A DNA stretch of 64,000 nt, taken from Elysia marginata (lineage: Eukaryota; Mollusca; Gastropoda; Plakobranchidae). The stretch is from NCBI GenBank assembly GCA_019649035.1, contig BMAT01001843.1:319042-383041 (forward strand), given 5' to 3'. The translations under genes and the position numbers were made by a program. Position 1 is the first letter of the stretch. Each line of letters begins with the position of its first letter. This document shows, one piece after another, positions 59,101-64,000 of this stretch. The notes under the pieces are model-generated. The model saw only the letters and a list, made by a program, of their open reading frames with translations. It was not told the DNA's origin and did not search any database.

Positions 59101-62100
59101 GTAGGATTTTGGGTTGTATTTTAAATTTAACTAATTCAGGACATTATTTTAAACAAAATTTTTGATGTGAATAATTGGCTTTCTAATGATAAAATAGTCA
59201 TGAAAATGGGCAGTTTACATTGTTTAATATGAGCAAAAATATATATAAAATAAAGTCAGAATATTTACTAAGCTGTCAACAAAACCATTTGTCAACTTTA
59301 TTGTAATCTTCTAAAAAAATAGGTCATGATTACCCTTTCCATTATTTGCCAAAATTTCTAAATTATAAATTGTAACATTCAAAGATAAATACAGGGACGC
59401 AGGTTTTTTAAATAATGAAAGCAAGAATAACATATTGGTATAAAAATTATATTTTATGCTTATATTAGAGTAGTATCTGGTTAAACGCACGGCACTTGGG
59501 AAGCTCAAGTAGCGTGCGTTTAGGAGATGCGTGCGTTTATAAAAAGTAGTAAAAATTACTAAGTCTAGTTACTTCTCTTTAAATTAAAATGAGAATAAAA
59601 ACCAAATTGTTTCCATATACCACACACTTGACAAGGTCTAGACAAGAGCATCAAGACATGTAGTTGTAACCTAGTGGTCTATCTACTGTATGTGAGCTGA
59701 TTTGGCTTAGCAATTATCACACTGCAACCAAAAGGGGGAACCTACGGGGAGTGGGAGACGTGGTTGAGCTGAACGCTACAAGAGCTATTATAGGCCAGCC
59801 TACAACTGTTTACCTGTCAGTGTGGTATGTACGAAGTGTACATTGCATCATGATCATATCGCCTGTTGTGCTCTAAGGTCTACACAAACCATCCTTGCGC
59901 AACAGGCCTTTGTCCACCTTTTACCCTCTAGGCCTTCCTCCCTACACCCCTGCCCCCAGGCCCTCTCACCCAAAACATGTAAATGTAGCATTGTAGTGGT
60001 GACAACAAAGGAAGATGAGAATCCCTGCTGAGTGATTTTAGCTTATTCCTTGTGTCTCAATGGTTGTCTGATCCACTTATTTTTAATGATTTCATAAATC
60101 ACAGTGCGCGTTTAGACGATGTTGCGCATGTTTAGAGTATATGATCATATAGAAAAAAATCAGTCACAGCGATTTGGGGTGCATTTATCTGACGTGCGTT
60201 TAATGAGATACTACTGTACTAGCCTTGCAGTTTATAGCTCTATATGTTTGGTCTTCATTTTTTTCATATTCTTTTTTTTTCTGCATTCAGCTCTGGACAT
60301 TACTGATCTCATGCAGGGTAACAAGTCTAGCATGGAAGATAACCAAGTTTTCATTCCCTTTTTGGCGTAAGTATATTTTACAACTAAAATTTTATTTACT
60401 GTTTATTTTTAAGACTCATGAGGATGAGTCAAAAAGTAATGCCTTTTTTGCTCTGGCTCCTAATGTTTTTGACATAGATATTCCAAAATTTGCATAATTG
60501 TAGCTTAACATAATAGCTAAACACTGGTGTAATTTGTTTCATTTTATTCTAATCCATGTTTTTCTGAGCATAGTTCAAAATAACTGCCCCCATGGACATT
60601 CGTTTAAAGCAAAGAGCAGTCATTGAATTCCCGGTTTGTGAAGGAGAAATGCCCGTAAACATACACAAATGATTGAAAATGTTTTTAAGGATGACACTTT
60701 AGATTACAGCAATGTTTGCAGGTGGGTGAAGCGCATTTATGACGCTAATGGCACTGGCGAAGAGCTGGAAACTGTAAGCCGAAAAAGTTCAAGCCAGTAA
60801 AGTCCGTTGGAAAAATCATGGCAAACACAATACAATTTTACGAGGCTGGAATACATGCCCTTATAAAGCGATGAAATGTCGCTTTGGAGAGAGGCGGTGA
60901 CTATGTTGAGAAATAGAAATTTAACCCACATAAGTTTAGCTTCATTTTGATGCATTTTGATGTGTTTTCCAGAAACTGTTCCCCCACAGCACACAAAAAG
61001 GCATTACTTTTTGACTCACCCTTGTATATTAGTCAAGGGACAGACTTGTAATTGTCTGACAAAATGGACCCTTTGGTGGTGTCAAGTACAATAAAAAGCA
61101 AAAGAAGACTTCTTGCCCTATTTAAGGAGTGCTTTCCCTAAAACAAATTACTTGGTAGTATTAAAAAAAACCCACAGTGATCTAGACCTTTTTTAAAGAG
61201 CATGTGCCTCACAACTAGTCAAAATGAGTTGGGTGTCAGAAATTTTGATTTTGTACACACGCTTTAAAAATATATTTCTTCAACTCTTTCTCTATATTTC
61301 AATGAAAAGCAGTTCAATTATCTTTGCACAAAATTTCATGTAGTTTTTTATTCTTGAAAGCTCAGAAAAATGCATACAAGTTCAAAATATGCATGCTATT
61401 TTACATGGAAAATGTGACTTCTGAACCAGTTGGATTGGCTGTCAGACATATATGTTTGTAGCTTGACTTGATTGAACTAAATTTTGGGCTCCCTTTAAAT
61501 TTAACATGAAGTTTTAAATTTTGTTTTTTGTAAAGGAAAAAGATTTGGAAAATTTACAGATAAAATACAACTCTTTGTAAAAACTTTTAAGGTTCATGAA
61601 AGCATGCTTTTTGCATACCATCTGAACCTAATTTTCTTTAAGTACATCAATTTGTTATCTTGATTTGTAGATGCGGTGATGAGTTCATGTATAATGTGAT
61701 CAAGAAAGTTATTTCTGCCAAAGACATCAATCACAGAGGGCAAGGCTTGTGGGTGTCGTTGAAGATTCTGCATGGAGACATGAAACAGGTGCAAAAAATG
61801 CTTTCCTTTACCCCAAATAAGTTTTTAATAATAAGTCATTTTATATAAAAAAAAAAAAATGTGAAGCGCTTAGAGCACATTAGTGGATAAGCGCTATATA
61901 AAAATGCTCTTTATTTATATTTGTTTGAAGCATGTAAGACTTTAAATATTTCTATCTGTTTTCTATCTATCTCCTGCCTTCTCAAAAAAAGTTGATTTTT
62001 TAAATAGAATTAAGTAATGGGCAAACTTCATGCGGTTTTCAGTGGTGCTCTCTTTAAAATTTTGGAGGAAATGGACATAGTTGCTTCTGGCTTTCAGATG

Positions 62101-62325
62101 ACAAAATGTTTTCCCCAAATTTGCATCTGAAACGCAGTTAAGAATAAAGAATATATTTTTGGAAAAAGAAATGAAAGTTTTTTTTAAAACTTTTTGAAAA
62201 TAGCATGCAATTCTTATAAAATGTATATTTCATCTGATTTGAGGTGAGAGAAAACTACCCACACTTAGTGTTACCTGGCACAGCCATGGCCAGAAAAATG
62301 GGTTTTCCAGATGTGATCATGCCAG
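50192..62325 (+). CDS. DOCK1: DOCK1/2/5-type dedicator of cytokinesis, N-terminal part (partial)
   Basis: Fourteen in-phase exons: 50192-50234, 50937-51020, 51321-51417, 53785-53881, 54262-54351, 54818-54961, 55392-55427, 55753-55904, 56771-56852, 58177-58240, 58679-58750, 60291-60366, 61671-61788 and 62244-62325. They encode the first 412 residues; the gene continues past the window. An SH3 domain occupies residues 13-66 (GVAIYNF, LDIGDTVHILEE, DWFRG, KKGIFPRNY). The helical region follows (ELTNVLREWHAIWRHMF, DLLAWRKKIL). Then come LRNVVCKIGEDSDIMMNLFD, ENYLVKWGKQGVPKDIDM, GIRRPFGVAALDITDLMQG and DINHRGQGLWVSLKILHGD. The last exon, ending ARKMGFPDVIMPG, is the entry to DHR-1. Motifs match DOCK1/2/5 (CED-5, Myoblast city) better than DOCK3/4. 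Family members bind ELMO through the SH3 and helical region, phosphoinositides through DHR-1, and activate Rac through the C-terminal DHR-2, here off-window. The acceptor of exon 14 (gatttgag) is weak in pyrimidines, but phase and homology support it. Confidence 0.93.
52678..53453. mobile_element. Pogo/Tigger-like non-autonomous DNA transposon, copy B
   Basis: About 776 bp in the DOCK intron between exons 3 and 4. It is flanked by an exact TA on each side (52676-52677, 53454-53455). It starts cagtagtattcggttaaacg and ends cgtgcatttaaccagatactactg, whose last 20 bases mirror the start. It shares its interior with copies A and C and has no transposase frame. Confidence 0.85.
57305..57875. mobile_element. 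TTAA-flanked TIR element (piggyBac-like MITE candidate)
   Basis: About 571 bp in the DOCK intron between exons 9 and 10. The inverted ends are exact for 13 bases (ctctcttccttcc at 57305-57317, ggaaggaagagag at 57863-57875). The flanks are TTAA on the left (57301-57304) and TTTA on the right (57876-57879), i.e. TTAA with one change. TTAA duplication is the hallmark of the piggyBac superfamily, though the tips lack the common CCC start. No transposase coding is visible. Confidence 0.55.
59468..60216. mobile_element. Pogo/Tigger-like non-autonomous DNA transposon, copy C
   Basis: About 749 bp in the DOCK intron between exons 11 and 12. It is flanked by TA on both sides (59466-59467, 60217-60218). 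It starts gagtagtatctggttaaacg and ends gtgcgtttaatgagatactactg, whose tail complements the start. It is closest to copy B. Its right edge lies only 74 bases before exon 12. Confidence 0.85.
60419..61024 (+). mobile_element. Internally deleted mariner transposon
   Basis: About 606 bp in the DOCK intron between exons 12 and 13. The inverted ends share gagtcaaaaagtaatgcctt (left from 60425; right reads aaggcattactttttgactc, ending 61017), a typical mariner-like terminus. Inside, the plus strand keeps the transposase N-terminus (RLKQRAVIEFPVCEGEMPVN, then a broken CRWVKR..DANGTGEELET). It then jumps to the C-terminus (FYEAGIHALIKR..GDYVEK-like, broken). The central catalytic DDD region is absent. 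It is therefore a dead deletion derivative, possibly mobilisable through its ends when young. Confidence 0.85.
61855..61915 (+). mobile_element. LINE/SINE 3' tail fragment
   Basis: The short sequence gtgaagcgcttagagcacat ... gcgctatataaaaatgctct is the widespread 3' end of CR1/L2-related elements and their SINEs. It begins just after an A-rich run (61848-61859). Only the tail is present, in a DOCK intron. Confidence 0.5.
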
Positions 62326-64000
62326 GTAAGACCAATTTTGAAAACTAATTTAAATTTGTGAGGTTCAACTCTTTACATAAACAGTAAATAACTGGAATAA
62401 GAGAGAGTTTTAAGTATATTTGAATATACAGCCTAGCCAAGTTATAACCTCTCTTATAATGATCTGAACTCCTGTGGCTAAACCAGTATTAACTAAATTT
62501 TGTTTCTGCTGAATTGTTCAAGATTGTAAGAATATGTTGATTTGAAACAGTTGAAAAGTAAAAATAAAATCCGTTTTTCTTTTTTTTTGTTTTTACAGAA
62601 TTTTCTGTGTTCATCTTCATTCCTTCATCTTAACACTATAATTTTATCTTGCACATTTTGCCTATCCCTTGGCTCTTTGTCCTTTTCTTTTTCCATGGCT
62701 AACCTTAGACTTTGCTTATTTTTAAAACAAAAAGGCATCAACGGTAAGAAAAATATGGATTTCGATTAAATGGAGAGTCTTTGCTTTTGATATTGTTCTC
62801 ATTAATTTGTGTTATCAAAGTTGTTGCTTTAGTCTCTTTTTGTGAAGTATATGTTTTTAAATACTTCTGAAAGGAAACTTTCTATTTTCTTTTTTAAGTT
62901 ACAAAGGAAGACTTTGTGTTTGTGAGTGTGTTTTTTAAAGTTTTTTTTTGAAAATCCTTCAATTTCTTGCTTTATCAAGAGAAAGAGTATATAAGTTATT
63001 TTCTAGATGTAGTATGCACAAAATCTTTTTTAATGTTTGATTGTTTCAAAGTGACGGAATTTGTTACTGAATCAATGATTAACAATGGCTTTGATGTTTT
63101 AAATAAGACATCTTGTGAAATATAAATGTTTTAGGTGTTAAATTAATTTCTTTTTGCTTGATAAAGAGCTTGTTTTGTTTGTAAAATTGATCGAATAACT
63201 CAATCACTTTGCTATGGTAGCTTTTTATGTTTTAAACTATCTCATATTTCAAGCTGTGGTTAAATTTATTACATAATTCAAGCTGTGGTTCAAGACATTT
63301 GTGGTGTTTACTTAGGAATGCATACAAGACAATGCTCTTTTACATAATAGCCCACCTTTTAGGACTTCTATTTGGTTTCTAGAATTCAATATGGGTTTTC
63401 AAATATGTCATCATGCTTTTTATCTTTTTGTTTTGATTTGTTGCGCTATGTTGTTTGCAGTAAAAATATTTGGTTTAATATTTATGATATTATCAGTATC
63501 AATATGAAAATTCTTTTGTTTCCAAACAAAAACAGTTTTGTGTCTCTTTCCCTTGGTCCAATAATGATATTTGTGTGAACATGGTAGAACTTGAGTGTAT
63601 TTTTATATGTGAAGTAAAATGTGAGAGTTTTTTTTTCACAATAAGCTTTAGCAGCTTTTTAAAATCATACAGGCTAAAGCAATTTTCTTTCATACTCGTA
63701 CCCAATTTATAGTATGCAACTATCTAAATTGGATGATGTTTAAATTTACCTTTACCAAAATGTTTTATTTCTTAAGGTATGGCAGGTATGATTTTGTAAA
63801 AACAAAAGATGGTTATAATTTTTTTTAAAGTTAAACGCCTACAGTTTGCTTTTTTATGATAGAGTTAGAGTTGAAGCAGATAAACAATTTTAAAATATTT
63901 TCTATTATTGAGAAAAAAATGCAGAGATCTAAGATAACATTTTTTTTGAGAAGGAAATTTTTTACTCTTCAAAATTAAACATGTCTTGACCTTAGTTCTG
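62326..64000 (+). other. DOCK intron running off the window
   Basis: The next DOCK exon should open with the DHR-1 strand that follows VIMPG. No such coding was found here. The sequence is AT-rich, with T runs and only random short frames. Confidence 0.6.

Noticed and set aside
62542-62769. Next DOCK exon
   Set aside because: The 75-codon frame is hydrophobic and low-complexity and does not resemble the DHR-1 start expected after VIMPG.

Overview
This is a window of nuclear DNA from a metazoan. It is AT-rich, with GT-AG introns of 0.1 to 6 kb, small phase-consistent exons, and many LINE, SINE and DNA-transposon remnants. The gene content (mitochondrial ribosomal protein, a chitin-binding serine protease, METTL25B, a DOCK-family protein), the repeat types and the recurring CTAGATCTAG-type words suggest a mollusc, most likely a gastropod. 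That is an inference; no species can be read from the sequence. There is one assembly gap of N (45720-46307).

Layout. (1) 353-10605, plus strand: MRPS11 (uS11m) in seven coding exons. Its last intron, about 5.6 kb, holds two tail-to-tail LINE fragments. (2) 10606-19623: intergenic, with a pogo/Tigger-like non-autonomous DNA transposon (copy A), a decayed CR1-like LINE fragment and a small MITE. (3) 19624-27306, plus: a secreted-type chitin-binding (CBM14/peritrophin) plus S1 serine protease gene in six exons. It has an intact catalytic triad, but Met at the activation P1 position and no Asp at the S1-pocket base. (4) 27307-30968: intergenic, with a second MITE and the probable 3' UTR of the next gene. 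(5) 41835 down to 30969, minus: a METTL25B (RRNAD1)-type SAM methyltransferase in nine coding exons, with a LINE carrying a nested tRNA-derived SINE in its last intron. (6) 41836-50191: intergenic, with a GC-richer promoter-like block, a perfect inverted repeat, and two convergent LINE copies of one clade flanking the N gap. (7) 50192 to beyond the window end, plus: the 5' half of a DOCK1/2/5-type gene. Fourteen exons encode the SH3 domain and helical region up to the start of DHR-1. Its introns carry two more copies of the pogo-like element, a TTAA-flanked TIR element and an internally deleted mariner.

The four host genes are unrelated in function and do not form a cluster. METTL25B and DOCK are divergent; the protease and METTL25B are convergent. 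Exon joins were checked by hand for reading phase. All are consistent except METTL25B exon 4 to exon 5, which is one base out of frame at an A6 run. No RNA genes, CRISPR arrays or viral fossils were recognised. The most distinctive host-gene observation is the protease; the densest non-gene signal is the set of TIR elements.
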